Shown here: piece after piece, positions 49,964-59,339 of the stretch
Numbering within the stretch: position 1 is the first letter of the stretch
Layout of the letters: every line of letters starts with the position of its first letter
DNA from: Bacteroides congonensis
Lineage (GTDB): Bacteria > Bacteroidota > Bacteroidia > Bacteroidales > Bacteroidaceae
Assembly: GCF_900130125.1 (NCBI RefSeq)
Contig: NZ_FQXY01000011.1
Coordinates: forward strand, 1,054,001 to 1,118,000
Reading direction: 5' to 3'
Length of the DNA stretch: 64,000 nucleotides
The notes under the pieces: model-generated
Seen by the model: only the letters and a program-made list of their open reading frames with translations
Database searches by the model: none
What the model was told of the DNA's origin: nothing
Position numbers and translations under genes: made by a program

Positions 49964-50570
49964 GATTGGTATAACCGGTGGCATCGGTAGCGGAAAGAGT
50001 GTAGTTTCCAGACTGCTGGAAATAATGGGAATCCCTGTTTATATATCGGATATAGAAGCGAAACGTATTACGCATACGGATGAAGTGATCCGTCAGGGAC
50101 TTTGTGACTTGGTGGGTAGGGACGTTTTTCAAGATGGAGAATTAAACCGTCCTTTGCTTGCATCCTATATGTTCGGACATCCCGATCATGTGAAAGAAGT
50201 GAACAGCCTCATTCACCCACAAGTGAAAGAAGATTTTCGTCAGTGGGTAATCCGGCGAGGGAGTGAACCGTTAGTAGGCATGGAGTCCGCCATTCTCATT
50301 GAAGCCGGTTTTAGGGATGAAGTCGATTTCCTCGTAATGGTTTATGCACCGTTGGAAATAAGAGTAGAGCGTGCTGTAAAGCGCGACTGTTCATCAAGAG
50401 AATTGGTGATGAAACGCATCGAGTCGCAAATGAGTGATGAGGCTAAGAGAAATCATGCTGATTATGTGATTGTAAATGATGATGAAACACCGTTAATTCC
50501 GCAGGTTTTGGAGCTTATTTCTTTGCTATCTAAAAATAATCATTACCTTTGCCCCGCAAAAAATAATTAA
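49953..50570 (+). CDS. coaE: Dephospho-CoA kinase
   Basis: 205 residues. P-loop GITGGIGSGKSVVSRLL at the start, PVYISDIEAKRI, IHPQVKEDFRQW, and the lid MKRIESQMSDEAKRNHADYVI. Phosphorylates dephospho-CoA, the last CoA step. Overlaps the ybbR-like gene. Confidence 0.95.
   Translation: MAIKIGITGGIGSGKSVVSRLLEIMGIPVYISDIEAKRITHTDEVIRQGLCDLVGRDVFQDGELNRPLLASYMFGHPDHVKEVNSLIHPQVKEDFRQWVIRRGSEPLVGMESAILIEAGFRDEVDFLVMVYAPLEIRVERAVKRDCSSRELVMKRIESQMSDEAKRNHADYVIVNDDETPLIPQVLELISLLSKNNHYLCPAKNN
50543..50550 (+). promoter_or_regulatory. -7 element (TACCTTTG) for the DUF5606 gene
   Basis: TACCTTTG inside the end of coaE, with TTTG 18 bp upstream (50521-50524), suggests a separate promoter for the next gene. 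Confidence 0.6.
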
Positions 50571-50590
50571 TAAACAAAAGTATACATACT

Positions 50591-51025
50591 ATGTTGAAGA
50601 CTATCTTGTCTATCTCCGGTAAACCGGGATTGTACAAACTTATTTCGCAAGGAAAAAATATGTTGATTGTTGAATCAATCAATGCTGAGAAGAAACGTTT
50701 CCCCGCTTATGGTAATGAAAAAATTATCTCATTGGCAGATATAGCAATGTACACGGACGATGCGGAAGTTCCTTTGTACGATGTGTTGGAAGCGATCAAG
50801 GAAAAAGAGCAATCAGCAGCGGCTTCTATTGATCCTAAGAAAGCTACCCCTGAACAGTTGCGTGAATATTTGGCAGAAGTACTGCCGAACTTCGATCGTG
50901 ACCGTGTGTATGTAGCGGATATAAAGAAACTGGTTTCTTGGTATAATATTCTGATTTCTAATGGTATTACAGAATTCAAACAGGAAGAAACCAAAGAAGA
51001 TGAGAAAGAGGCAACGGCAGAATAG
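50591..51025 (+). CDS. DUF5606 protein
   Basis: 144 residues: MLKTILSISGKPGLYKLISQG at the start, a small beta domain, a helical middle (PEQLREYLAEVLPNFDRDRVY), and an acidic tail. I recall this as DUF5606, a cytosolic Bacteroidetes family of unknown role often next to coaE. A terminator follows. Confidence 0.75.
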   Translation: MLKTILSISGKPGLYKLISQGKNMLIVESINAEKKRFPAYGNEKIISLADIAMYTDDAEVPLYDVLEAIKEKEQSAAASIDPKKATPEQLREYLAEVLPNFDRDRVYVADIKKLVSWYNILISNGITEFKQEETKEDEKEATAE

Positions 51026-51051
51026 TCGATGTCGCTTATCCTGAAAGACTA

Positions 51052-51092
51052 AAAAACATGGTAATCATTTAAAAGTTGGTTATCATGTTTTT
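51052..51092 (+). terminator. Terminator after the DUF5606 gene
   Basis: AAAAACATGGTAATCA and TGGTTATCATGTTTTT pair with two imperfect positions and end in a T-run. Confidence 0.75.
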
Positions 51093-51201
51093 CTTTTATA
51101 TAAATGTTTGTTTGTTAAAGAAAAAATTAGTATATATTGGGTTATCTTTTCTTTAAATAAATATCTTCTACTTATATTGTAAATAATGGTGCTTTTTTAT
51201 G

Positions 51202-51209
51202 TATCTTTG
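51202..51209 (+). promoter_or_regulatory. -7 element (TATCTTTG)
   Basis: TATCTTTG 74 nt before the ATG at 51284; it would give a leader of about 65 nt. Confidence 0.6.
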
Positions 51210-51283
51210 CCACTGTTCATAATTTCATGGAATTTGGGCGTGGATAAATATAATAGTAGAGAACAAATCTGTTATGTAAGGGG

Positions 51284-51532
51284 ATGGAAACGATAACAAA
51301 TAAAGAAGTGAATGTCCATTTGGACAAAGAAACAGGGACATTATGCCTGACCAGGTTACTGGCGGGTACAATGGTATTCTTATATGATTCTCAAGGTGAG
51401 CTAAGGGGGAAGCATCAGTTTGCTCTGCCTTCACTTACCATAACAATACCGAGACATGGTACTTATGTTTTAGTGATGAGTCATCCGAACTGCCAGCCTG
51501 AAGTTCGGAGAGTCGTATATGCAGGAATATAA
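51284..51532 (+). CDS. Small hypothetical protein (DUF3244-like beta fold possible)
   Basis: 82 residues without a signal peptide. The strand pattern GTLCLTRLLAGTMVFLYDSQGEL, LPSLTITIPRHGTYVLVM resembles the C-terminal Ig-like repeats (DUF3244 or sorting-type) in which a D-x-x-G turn precedes a GxY strand. Here it stands alone. Own promoter element and terminator support expression. Function unknown. Confidence 0.6.
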   Translation: METITNKEVNVHLDKETGTLCLTRLLAGTMVFLYDSQGELRGKHQFALPSLTITIPRHGTYVLVMSHPNCQPEVRRVVYAGI

Positions 51533-51536
51533 AAAA

Positions 51537-51572
51537 AGCCGGTAGGTTCTTTTCAGGCCTGCCGACTTTTTC
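51537..51572. terminator. Bidirectional terminator between the small gene and clpB
   Basis: AGCCGGTAGG and CCTGCCGACT pair (one wobble), with an A-run before and a T-run after. Confidence 0.85.
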
Positions 51573-51589
51573 ATTTAGCTTGATGCTGT

Positions 51590-54178
51590 TTAATTTCTGA
51601 ACACCAATCCGTCGCCGCCTGCGTCAACGATAATTGCCTTGCTTCGATCTACTTCCTGAGAAAGTAGTTTCTTGGACAAGTCATTCAACAAGTAGCGCTG
51701 AATAGCTCTCTTGACCGGACGTGCTCCGAATTCGGGATCATATCCTACCTGGGATAAGAAGTCCAAAGCGGCTTCTGTCATTTCCAGTTCTACCCCGTTT
51801 TCAGCAAGCATTTTCTGTACACTCTTAATTTGCAGAAGTACGATCTGCCTGATTTCCTTTTCCGTTAACGGCAAGAACATGATCGTCTCATCAATACGAT
51901 TCAGGAATTCGGGACGAATGGTCTTTTTCAGCATATTCATCACTTCCTTTTTCGTTTCTTCGATTACTTCTTCCTTATTAGCGCCATTCAGCTTTTCCAT
52001 CTGACTTTGTATATAAGAACTACCCATATTCGAAGTCATAATGATGATTGTATTCTTGAAGTTAACAACCCTTCCTTTATTATCTGTCAATCGTCCGTCA
52101 TCCAAAACCTGCAACAGGATATTGAAGACATCCGGGTGAGCTTTCTCTATCTCATCAAACAGTACAACCGAGTAAGGTTTCCGCCGGATAGCTTCCGTCA
52201 ACTGACCGCCTTCATCGTATCCTACATATCCCGGAGGCGCTCCAACCAAACGGGAAACACTGTGTTTCTCCTGATATTCACTCATATCAATACGGGTCAT
52301 CATCGTTTCGTCATCAAACAGGAATTCAGCCAAGGCCTTTGCCAGCTCGGTCTTACCCACACCGGTCGTTCCGAGGAAGATAAATGAACCTATCGGACGT
52401 TTTGGATCTTGCAATCCGGCACGACTACGGCGCACGGCATCCGCAACCGCTTCAATTGCTTCATCCTGACCGATTACCCGTTGGTGAAGTTCTTCTTCCA
52501 AGTGCAATAACTTGTCTTTCTCACTTTGCAACATCTTGCTGACAGGAATACCCGTCCAACGAGATACGACATCCGCAATATCTTCAGCATCTACTTCCTC
52601 TTTAATCATGGCTTTATCGCCCTGCATCCCACGGAGTTTCTGTTGCGTTTCTTCTATCTCTTTATCCAAAGCCTGAAGTTTGCCATAACGGATTTCGGCT
52701 ACCTTTCCGTAGTCGCCTTCACGTTCAGCCTTTTCAGCCTCAAATTTCAGATTTTCTATTTCGACCTTATTCTGCTGAATTTTGTCCATCAACGTCTTTT
52801 CGCTCTGCCACTTGGCTTTGAAGGACTTTTCCTGTTCTTTAAGCTCGGCAAGCTCCTTACCGATGATTTCCAGTTTCGGCTTGTCATTCTCACGTTTGAT
52901 GGCTTCGCGCTCAATCTCCAACTGCTTGATTTTACGGGAAATCTCATCCAGTTCTTCCGGAACGGAATCCACTTCCATACGCAATTTGGCGGCAGCTTCG
53001 TCCATCAGGTCAATAGCTTTATCCGGCAAGAAACGGTCGGTAATATAACGGCTGCTCAATTCCACGGCAGCAATAATCGCATCATCTTTGATACGTACAT
53101 GATGGTGATTCTCGTAGCGTTCCTTCAATCCACGAAGGATAGAAATAGTGCTTAAATTATCCGGCTCATCCACCTGTACAATTTGGAAACGACGCTCCAG
53201 TGCTTTATCCTTCTCAAAGTACTTTTGGTACTCGTCGAGAGTTGTCGCACCGATAGAACGCAATTCTCCACGGGCTAGGGCAGGTTTCAGGATGTTGGCT
53301 GCATCCATGGCGCCTTCACCTTTTCCGGCCCCCACCAAAGTGTGGATTTCATCAATAAACAGAATGATGTCACCTTCCGATTTCTTCACTTCATTGACAA
53401 CCGATTTCAGTCGTTCCTCAAATTCACCTTTATACTTTGCACCTGCAACAAGTGCACCCATATCCAATGAATAAACTTGTTTGTTCTTTAGGTTTTCAGG
53501 TACGTCACCACGAAGGATACGATGCGCCAAACCTTCTACGATGGCAGTTTTACCTGTACCCGGTTCACCAATCAGAATCGGATTATTCTTTGTACGACGG
53601 CTTAATATCTGAAGTACCCGACGTATTTCTTCGTCACGTCCAATCACCGGGTCTAGTTTGCCGCTACGGGCAGCTTCATTCAGGTTGATGGCATACTTTT
53701 CCAGTGATTGATAAGTATCCTCACTTGACTGTGACGTAACCTTTTCTCCTTTTCTCAATTCGCTGATAGCATTGCGCAGTTCCTTTTCCGTCATACCGGC
53801 ATCCTTCAGGATGGTAGATACGGTGCTCTTTACAGTCAGCAATGCCAGTATGATATGTTCCAATGAAACGAACTCGTCGCCCATTTCCTTGGAATACTGT
53901 GTTGCTTTCTGCAATACTTCATTCGATTCACGACTCAAATACGGCTCTCCACCGGATACCTTCGGCAGTGAATCTATTTGCTTGTCGACCACGAGCGCCA
54001 CTTGCTGTCCATTCATGCCAAGCTTCTGGAAGATAAAGTTGGTGACATTCTCACCTACTTTCATCACTCCCTGCATGATATGGGCAGGCTCAATAGCCTG
54101 TTGTCCCCGGTTTCTTACCAGGTTCACGGCTTCCTGTACCGCTTCTTGGGATTTAATAGTAAAATTGTTAAAGTTCAT
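51590..54178 (-). CDS. clpB: ATP-dependent disaggregase ClpB
   Basis: 862 residues. Clp N domain (1-145), first AAA domain with Walker A GEPGTGKTAIVEGLA and Walker B LFIDEIHTLVGAG, a long coiled-coil M domain (about 405-525), second AAA domain with GTTGVGKTELAKALAEF and SVVLFDEIEKAHPDV. The M domain identifies ClpB rather than ClpA/ClpC. Works with DnaK to resolve protein aggregates. Monocistronic. Confidence 0.97.
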   Translation of the reverse strand: MNFNNFTIKSQEAVQEAVNLVRNRGQQAIEPAHIMQGVMKVGENVTNFIFQKLGMNGQQVALVVDKQIDSLPKVSGGEPYLSRESNEVLQKATQYSKEMGDEFVSLEHIILALLTVKSTVSTILKDAGMTEKELRNAISELRKGEKVTSQSSEDTYQSLEKYAINLNEAARSGKLDPVIGRDEEIRRVLQILSRRTKNNPILIGEPGTGKTAIVEGLAHRILRGDVPENLKNKQVYSLDMGALVAGAKYKGEFEERLKSVVNEVKKSEGDIILFIDEIHTLVGAGKGEGAMDAANILKPALARGELRSIGATTLDEYQKYFEKDKALERRFQIVQVDEPDNLSTISILRGLKERYENHHHVRIKDDAIIAAVELSSRYITDRFLPDKAIDLMDEAAAKLRMEVDSVPEELDEISRKIKQLEIEREAIKRENDKPKLEIIGKELAELKEQEKSFKAKWQSEKTLMDKIQQNKVEIENLKFEAEKAEREGDYGKVAEIRYGKLQALDKEIEETQQKLRGMQGDKAMIKEEVDAEDIADVVSRWTGIPVSKMLQSEKDKLLHLEEELHQRVIGQDEAIEAVADAVRRSRAGLQDPKRPIGSFIFLGTTGVGKTELAKALAEFLFDDETMMTRIDMSEYQEKHSVSRLVGAPPGYVGYDEGGQLTEAIRRKPYSVVLFDEIEKAHPDVFNILLQVLDDGRLTDNKGRVVNFKNTIIIMTSNMGSSYIQSQMEKLNGANKEEVIEETKKEVMNMLKKTIRPEFLNRIDETIMFLPLTEKEIRQIVLLQIKSVQKMLAENGVELEMTEAALDFLSQVGYDPEFGARPVKRAIQRYLLNDLSKKLLSQEVDRSKAIIVDAGGDGLVFRN

Positions 54179-54401
54179 ATCGTTGTTCTCCTTTCTTATT
54201 TCACGTTTCTAATAACACCTAAAAGGGCGCAAAAGATTTGCCAAGTAGAAAAATATGACAAAATAGCATGGTTATTAGGGAGTTAAAGGACAAAATGACC
54301 TCTTTCTCTTATGTACGACTGACGAATTTGCTGCGAAATGAGGGTGATAAATAAAAGTATTGTAGTATCTTTATCGGCTGTAATAATATTAAGAATAAGG
54401 T

Positions 54402-54986
54402 ATGAACGATAAACCTCAAATAAAACTGTCTGAGACAGTAGTGTTGATTGATGCGGCTTTTCTGAACTTTGTAATTACAGATATGAAGGGATATTTTGAA
54501 AAGACCTTGCGGCGTTCTCTGCAAGAGATAGACCTTTCGATACTGACTACTTATCTGACATTGGATGCAGGGATTACAGAAGGAAAAAATGAAGTGCAAT
54601 TTCTTTTTGTTTACGATAAGGACTCGGAGCGGCTTGTGTATTGCCAGCCTTCCGATTTGGAGAAGGAACTGAACGGGGTTGCTTTTCAAAGCCCTTATGG
54701 TGAGTATTCATTTGCAAGTGTTCCTTCGGAAGGAATGGTGACAAGAGAAGATTTGTTTCTTGATTTGTTGTCCATCGTTGCCGATTCGGCTGACGTGAAA
54801 AGAATGATTGTGGTTTCATTCAATGAAGAGTATGGAAAGAGGGTGACTGATGCGTTGAATGAGATAAAAGGCAAGGAAGTTATTCAGTTCCGGATGAACG
54901 AGCCGGATGCTCCGTTAGCGTATAAATGGGATATGTTGGCTTTCCCCGTCATGCAGGCATTAGGAATTAGAGCTGATGAACTTTGA
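54402..54986 (+). CDS. Hypothetical cytosolic protein
   Basis: 194 residues, no signal or membrane segment. Contains VVLIDAAFLNFVITDMKGYF and a Rossmann-like alternation in the second half (RMIVVSFNEEYGKRVTDALNEI). I do not recognise the family with certainty. It precedes a LysR gene by 54 nt on the same strand, and the pair may be cotranscribed. Confidence 0.65.
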   Translation: MNDKPQIKLSETVVLIDAAFLNFVITDMKGYFEKTLRRSLQEIDLSILTTYLTLDAGITEGKNEVQFLFVYDKDSERLVYCQPSDLEKELNGVAFQSPYGEYSFASVPSEGMVTREDLFLDLLSIVADSADVKRMIVVSFNEEYGKRVTDALNEIKGKEVIQFRMNEPDAPLAYKWDMLAFPVMQALGIRADEL

Positions 54987-55040
54987 TAGCCCCATGCCCG
55001 ATGCTTGATATCTAATGCTTAATACTTAAAATTTAGCCCC

Positions 55041-55937
55041 ATGTCCGATTTTCGTTTAAAAGTGTTTCAGAGTGTGGCGAAGAACTTGAGTTTTACGAAG
55101 GCTTCGCAAGAGCTGTTTGTCAGCCAACCTGCTATTACCAAGCATATTCAGGAATTGGAGACTTATTATCAGGCTCGCTTATTCGAGCGTCAGGGAAGTA
55201 AAATCTCCTTGACCGATGCCGGTGAGTTGCTATTGAAGCATAGTGAGAAGATTCTGGATGACTACAAACAGTTGGAATATGAAATGCATTTGCTTCACAA
55301 CGAATATATCGGCGAATTGAAATTGGGAGCCAGTACTACAATTGCTCAATATGTCTTACCGCCCTTATTGGGAAATTTCATCGCTAAGTTTCCACAAGTC
55401 AACCTTTCCCTGATTAATGGAAATTCCCGTGGAGTGGAAACAGCTTTGCAGGAGCATCGGATAGATTTGGGTTTGGTAGAGGGTATCTTCCGTCTTCCTA
55501 ACTTAAAATATACTTCATTCCTGCAAGACGAACTTGTGGCAGTGGTACATGCACATACCAAACTGAATATTCAGGATGAAATAAGTCCGGAAGACTTGCT
55601 GAATATTCCATTAGTCCTGCGTGAAAGAGGATCAGGGACGTTGGATGTATTCGAGCGTGCTTTGTCGCAACATAATCTGAAACTGTCCTCTTTGAATGTT
55701 ATGATGTATCTCGGCAGTACGGAAAGCATCAAACTTTTCATCGAACATGCTGATTGTATGGGGATTGTTTCAATCCGTTCCGTACATAAAGAACTCGTAG
55801 CGGGCAATCTGCGCGTGATTGAAATAAAAGGGATGCCCATGCAGCGCGAATTTAATTTCGTACAACTGCAAGGGCAGGAGGGAGGATTGTCCCAGGTCTT
55901 CATGCGGTTTGCGGGACATCACAGCAAAAATTTATAA
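55041..55937 (+). CDS. LysR-family transcription regulator
   Basis: 298 residues. N-terminal winged HTH (FQSVAKNLSFTKASQELFVSQPAITKHIQELE) and a periplasmic-binding-like effector domain (IGELKLGASTTIAQYVLPPLL, GLVEGIF, LRERGSGTL). It resembles the CysL/YeiE group, sulfur or anion related. A YeiH-type transporter, often controlled by YeiE, lies 2.3 kb downstream, though not adjacent. Confidence 0.9.
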   Translation: MSDFRLKVFQSVAKNLSFTKASQELFVSQPAITKHIQELETYYQARLFERQGSKISLTDAGELLLKHSEKILDDYKQLEYEMHLLHNEYIGELKLGASTTIAQYVLPPLLGNFIAKFPQVNLSLINGNSRGVETALQEHRIDLGLVEGIFRLPNLKYTSFLQDELVAVVHAHTKLNIQDEISPEDLLNIPLVLRERGSGTLDVFERALSQHNLKLSSLNVMMYLGSTESIKLFIEHADCMGIVSIRSVHKELVAGNLRVIEIKGMPMQREFNFVQLQGQEGGLSQVFMRFAGHHSKNL

Positions 55938-56153
55938 TTCAGGTTCAGGCTCCCTGTTGCTCTACACAAGAAATGGAAAAAGTATTTCTCATATTCTCAT
56001 AAATTTTAGTCAACAGTCTTCTAACCAATGAACTACTGTATGAGAAATGCTTTCACGGAAATGCATTTCTCATCATTTTAAAGAGAAAATAGCCTTGAAA
56101 AGGTTGTTTCTCATACCCTTTCTCATCATTTCTCATACTGTTATTGCTTTTTT

Positions 56154-56798
56154 CTATTGCCCTTCTTCTACTATTTTTTTCTTTATATATACTCTATGGA
56201 CACCTCTGCCGGCTATTTCTATTCCTGAATCAGGCTGGTGTCCCCATTGTCTCAATTCATTGGTAGCAGCAGTTTGAAGCAATCCGGTCAGTTTGCGGTA
56301 TTCCCATACAGTAAGGAAAGGATTCTCGTCAAGGTACTTTATTGCTAACGCCAATCGTTGCTCCGGTGTGAATTTCTCCGAAGAACGTTGCCGTTTCCAA
56401 GGTGCTCTTTCCAACCGGCATCTTTCGCTGATGTTTCTTATCATCGTCCTATCTGCACGGAAATTAACACCACCTATAAAGATGCTCTGTGCATTACGAT
56501 GTGTTCCACCTTCTTCTGCGTCTTCCCGTTCCTTATCCCTGCCCAAGGTAAGCGACGGGGTAAATGTCCCTATCCCGTCTATTTTTACCGAGCGTCCTTC
56601 TGCCATCAGACGTGCCATTTCGATGCCTGTCTGAAGCAGTACGCCTTCTATGTCTCCGGCACTAAAACCGCTTACATCGCCCACCCGTTGCGCCAATTCT
56701 TTTAGACTTGCATTGTCTATCCGTGCAAATCTGGGATAAGTAATTCTTTTGCCTGTTTTTTGGAGATCGGGCATCTCTTCCATGATGTAACGTGCCAT
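56154..56798 (-). CDS. HU-family DNA-binding protein with C-terminal extension (second copy)
   Basis: 214 residues. HU-like domain at about 25-125 (DNASLKELAQRVGDVSGFSAGDIEGVLLQTGIEM then GRSVKIDGIGTFTPSLTLG). C-terminal part (FTPEQRLALAIKYLDENPFLTVWEYRKLTGLLQTAATNEL) looks like a helix-turn-helix that parallels the tail of the HU-like protein at 20416-21057. A large symmetric array of 21-22 bp motifs lies directly upstream, so self-binding is possible. Confidence 0.8.
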   Translation of the reverse strand: MARYIMEEMPDLQKTGKRITYPRFARIDNASLKELAQRVGDVSGFSAGDIEGVLLQTGIEMARLMAEGRSVKIDGIGTFTPSLTLGRDKEREDAEEGGTHRNAQSIFIGGVNFRADRTMIRNISERCRLERAPWKRQRSSEKFTPEQRLALAIKYLDENPFLTVWEYRKLTGLLQTAATNELRQWGHQPDSGIEIAGRGVHRVYIKKKIVEEGQ

Positions 56799-56848
56799 AC
56801 ATTCTTTGGTTTAAAGTATTAATAGATGGGGGCTTGTCTATTAAGAGA

Positions 56849-57073
56849 AAACTTCCTCTGCATTAAGTGCAAACTTCTTTTCTCCTAATCCTGAAGTTCC
56901 TTTTGATTAATCATAAACTATAAATGGAAGTTCTGTTTTTATAAATAAAGCTTGCAATTATAAAAATGAAACTTGCGTTTTTATAATCAAAGCTTGCATT
57001 TATAGTTTATGATTAGACAAAGATAAGTTTTCTATTTGATAAAAGTAAGTTTATGATTAATAAAGTGGAAGTT
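56849..57073. repeat. Symmetric array of ten 21-22 bp spaced motifs upstream of the HU-like gene
   Basis: Degenerate motifs (AACTTC, AAGTTC, AGCTTGC, AACTTGC, AAGTTT) recur at 56852, 56874, 56896, 56930, 56951, 56972, 56993, 57027, 57049 and 57071. The spacings read 22, 22, 34, 21, 21, 21, 34, 22, 22, the same in both directions. The 34-nt gaps hold the arms of a perfect 18-bp inverted repeat (TAATCATAAACTATAAAT at 56908 and its inverse at 56998). Helical phasing suggests cooperative protein binding. Confidence 0.7.
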
Positions 57074-57297
57074 ATTTGTTAATAGACTGGGCGAGAAGTA
57101 GTAATAGATGTGGAGAAGAGAGGTATATGTTTAATAAAGGATGCCAAGATTACACAGAAAGAGGAGTTATCTTCGAAAAAAGAGTGTGTAATACCTCTGT
57201 TTATCTCCGGAAAAAGTGTATATTTGTTAGTCGTTTATGCGTTAAAGCAATAAAATATATCAATATAAAGCAAACAGAAGAAAATTGATGATTTGAT

Positions 57298-57717
57298 ATG
57301 GGAGACTATAATTTACAACGGTTTCTTGACGCCCAACAAGGCGACTATGAACGTGCCCTTACAGAAGTCAGAAACGGGCGGAAATATTCTCATTGGATTT
57401 GGTATATATTTCCTCAACTGAAAGGGTTGGGAATGAGCTATAATTCACAGTATTATGGAATCAGTGGCAAGGAAGAAGCTGAAGCATATTGGGCGCATCC
57501 GATTCTGGGTGAAAGACTAAGAGAAATAACATCGGCTTTTCTGCAATTGAAAGGTAAGACGGCGCAGGACGTTTTCGGCGCGTTGGATGCGATGAAGGTA
57601 CTTTCGTGCATGACGCTTTTTAATGAGGTTGCTCCTGACGGTTTGTTTCAGCAGGTGATAGAACAATATTATCGGAGCGAAACGGATGAGATGACAAAAA
57701 GAATATTGGATAAATAA
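57298..57717 (+). CDS. DUF1810 protein
   Basis: 139 residues. Family signatures: LQRFLDAQQGDYERALTEVRNG, SHWIWYIFPQLKGLG, AYWAHPILGERL and DAMKVLSCMTLF. Helical cytosolic family; an E. coli homologue has been linked to calpain-like or stress roles only loosely, so no function is given. 15 nt before the YccF gene. Confidence 0.88.
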   Translation: MGDYNLQRFLDAQQGDYERALTEVRNGRKYSHWIWYIFPQLKGLGMSYNSQYYGISGKEEAEAYWAHPILGERLREITSAFLQLKGKTAQDVFGALDAMKVLSCMTLFNEVAPDGLFQQVIEQYYRSETDEMTKRILDK

Positions 57718-57732
57718 TAAAAAGTTATTGTT

Positions 57733-58107
57733 ATGGGCTGTTTGATGAACCTTTTATGGTTGTTGCTTGGTGGTATTTTCACGGCAGTAGAATACCTTAT
57801 TTCAAGTATATTGATGATGATTACTATTATCGGCATTCCTTTTGGAATGCAAACGTTGAAATTGGCAGGACTTGCTTTGTGGCCTTTTGGTAAAGAGGTG
57901 AGAAGCGGAAGTCGTTCCAGTGGTTGTCTTTATATATTAATGAACGTGATATGGATATTCGTGGGTGGCATTTGGATTTGTTTGTCGCATTTAGTTTTTG
58001 GGGTGGTTCTGTGTATAACTATTATTGGTATTCCTTTTGGCTTACAACACTTTAAGCTGGCTGCATTAGCATTGTCGCCTTTCGGAAAGGATATCGTAAC
58101 TGTATGA
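57733..58107 (+). CDS. YccF-domain inner-membrane protein
   Basis: 124 residues made of two similar halves, each ending in the signature IIGIPFGMQTLKLAGLALWPFG or IIGIPFGLQHFKLAALALSPFG, with two hydrophobic segments per half. Small membrane protein family of unknown function. Probably cotranscribed with the DUF1810 gene. Confidence 0.9.
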   Translation: MGCLMNLLWLLLGGIFTAVEYLISSILMMITIIGIPFGMQTLKLAGLALWPFGKEVRSGSRSSGCLYILMNVIWIFVGGIWICLSHLVFGVVLCITIIGIPFGLQHFKLAALALSPFGKDIVTV

Positions 58108-58188
58108 AAATAGTCCAAAGTAGGTTGTCTATAACCAAAAGTTATAATGCATAATTAGAAACTATTGGTATGTCTTGATTGTTTCCCG

Positions 58189-58196
58189 TACCTTTG
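58189..58196 (+). promoter_or_regulatory. -7 element (TACCTTTG) for the yeiH-like gene
   Basis: TACCTTTG lies 30 nt before the ATG at 58227. Confidence 0.7.
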
Positions 58197-58226
58197 CACC
58201 CCGAAAACAATTAAAGATAAAATTAT

Positions 58227-59219
58227 ATGATTTCAACAGCTACAAAAACGTTGCAGACAAACAACAAGACAATTTATGTCGCGTTACTTTCTACTTTGAC
58301 TTTCTTTCTGTTTTTAGATTATATTCCGGGATTGGAAGCATGGTCGGCATGGGTGACTCCACCGGTTGCTTTGTTTCTTGGACTTATTTTTGCATTGACT
58401 TGTGGACAGGCACATCCGAAGTTTAATAAGAAAACATCTAAATATTTATTACAATATTCAGTTGTCGGACTGGGTTTCGGAATGAACCTTCATTCGGCTT
58501 TGGCTTCCGGTAAGGAAGGTATGGAGTTTACTGTAATTTCTGTTATCGGTACTTTAGTGATTGGTTGGTTTATCGGACGTAAGTTATTCAAGATAGACCG
58601 GAATACCGCTTATCTTATCAGTTCGGGAACTGCTATCTGTGGTGGTAGCGCCATTGCGGCAGTAGGGCCGGTGCTGAGAGCGAAGGATAGTGAAATGTCT
58701 GTTGCACTGGGCACTATTTTTATCCTGAACGCAATCGCACTCTTTATCTTCCCGATGATTGGTCATGCTTTGAATATGGATCAACAGCAGTTCGGAACAT
58801 GGGCGGCGATTGCCATTCACGATACAAGTTCGGTTGTCGGTGCAGGTGCTGCGTATGGCGAAGAAGCCTTGAAAGTGGCTACCACTATCAAGCTGACCCG
58901 TGCGCTTTGGATAATTCCTATGGCTTTTGCCACTTCGTTTATCTTTAAGAGCAAAGGACAGAAAATCAGTATTCCCTGGTTTATCTTCTTCTTTGTATTG
59001 GCGATGGTGGTAAATACTTACTTGCTTGGCGGAGTGCCGCAATTGGGAGCAGCAATCAACGGAATTGCCCGTAAGACATTGACGATTACTATGTTCTTTA
59101 TCGGTGCTTCTCTTTCTATTGATGTGTTAAGAGCAGTCGGAGTTAAGCCATTAGTTCAGGGAGTTCTGCTTTGGGTAGTGATTAGCTTGAGTACGTTGGC
59201 TTATATTTATTTCGTATAA
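58227..59219 (+). CDS. YeiH/PSE-family putative sulfate exporter
   Basis: 330 residues with about ten membrane helices. Family motifs: LQYSVVGLGFGMNLHSAL, SSGTAICGGSAIAAVGPV and AIHDTSSVVGAGAAYG. The UPF0324 (PSE) family includes YeiH and proposed sulfate or sulfite exporters. The substrate is not shown by sequence. Own promoter and a strong terminator shared with recA. Confidence 0.88.
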   Translation: MISTATKTLQTNNKTIYVALLSTLTFFLFLDYIPGLEAWSAWVTPPVALFLGLIFALTCGQAHPKFNKKTSKYLLQYSVVGLGFGMNLHSALASGKEGMEFTVISVIGTLVIGWFIGRKLFKIDRNTAYLISSGTAICGGSAIAAVGPVLRAKDSEMSVALGTIFILNAIALFIFPMIGHALNMDQQQFGTWAAIAIHDTSSVVGAGAAYGEEALKVATTIKLTRALWIIPMAFATSFIFKSKGQKISIPWFIFFFVLAMVVNTYLLGGVPQLGAAINGIARKTLTITMFFIGASLSIDVLRAVGVKPLVQGVLLWVVISLSTLAYIYFV

Positions 59220-59256
59220 AGAAGAGGCACACATAAATACACATATATATAGAGAA

Positions 59257-59301
59257 AAGTGGGAGAATATCCGTGTCATGCGATATTCTCCCACTTCTTT
59301 T
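59257..59301. terminator. Bidirectional terminator between yeiH-like and recA genes
   Basis: AAGTGGGAGAATATC and GATATTCTCCCACTT form a perfect 15-bp stem with a 10-nt loop, then CTTTT. Confidence 0.9.
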
Positions 59302-59339
59302 GGGATACAGCCCTGTCTTAAAAAGATGACAGAATCCCG

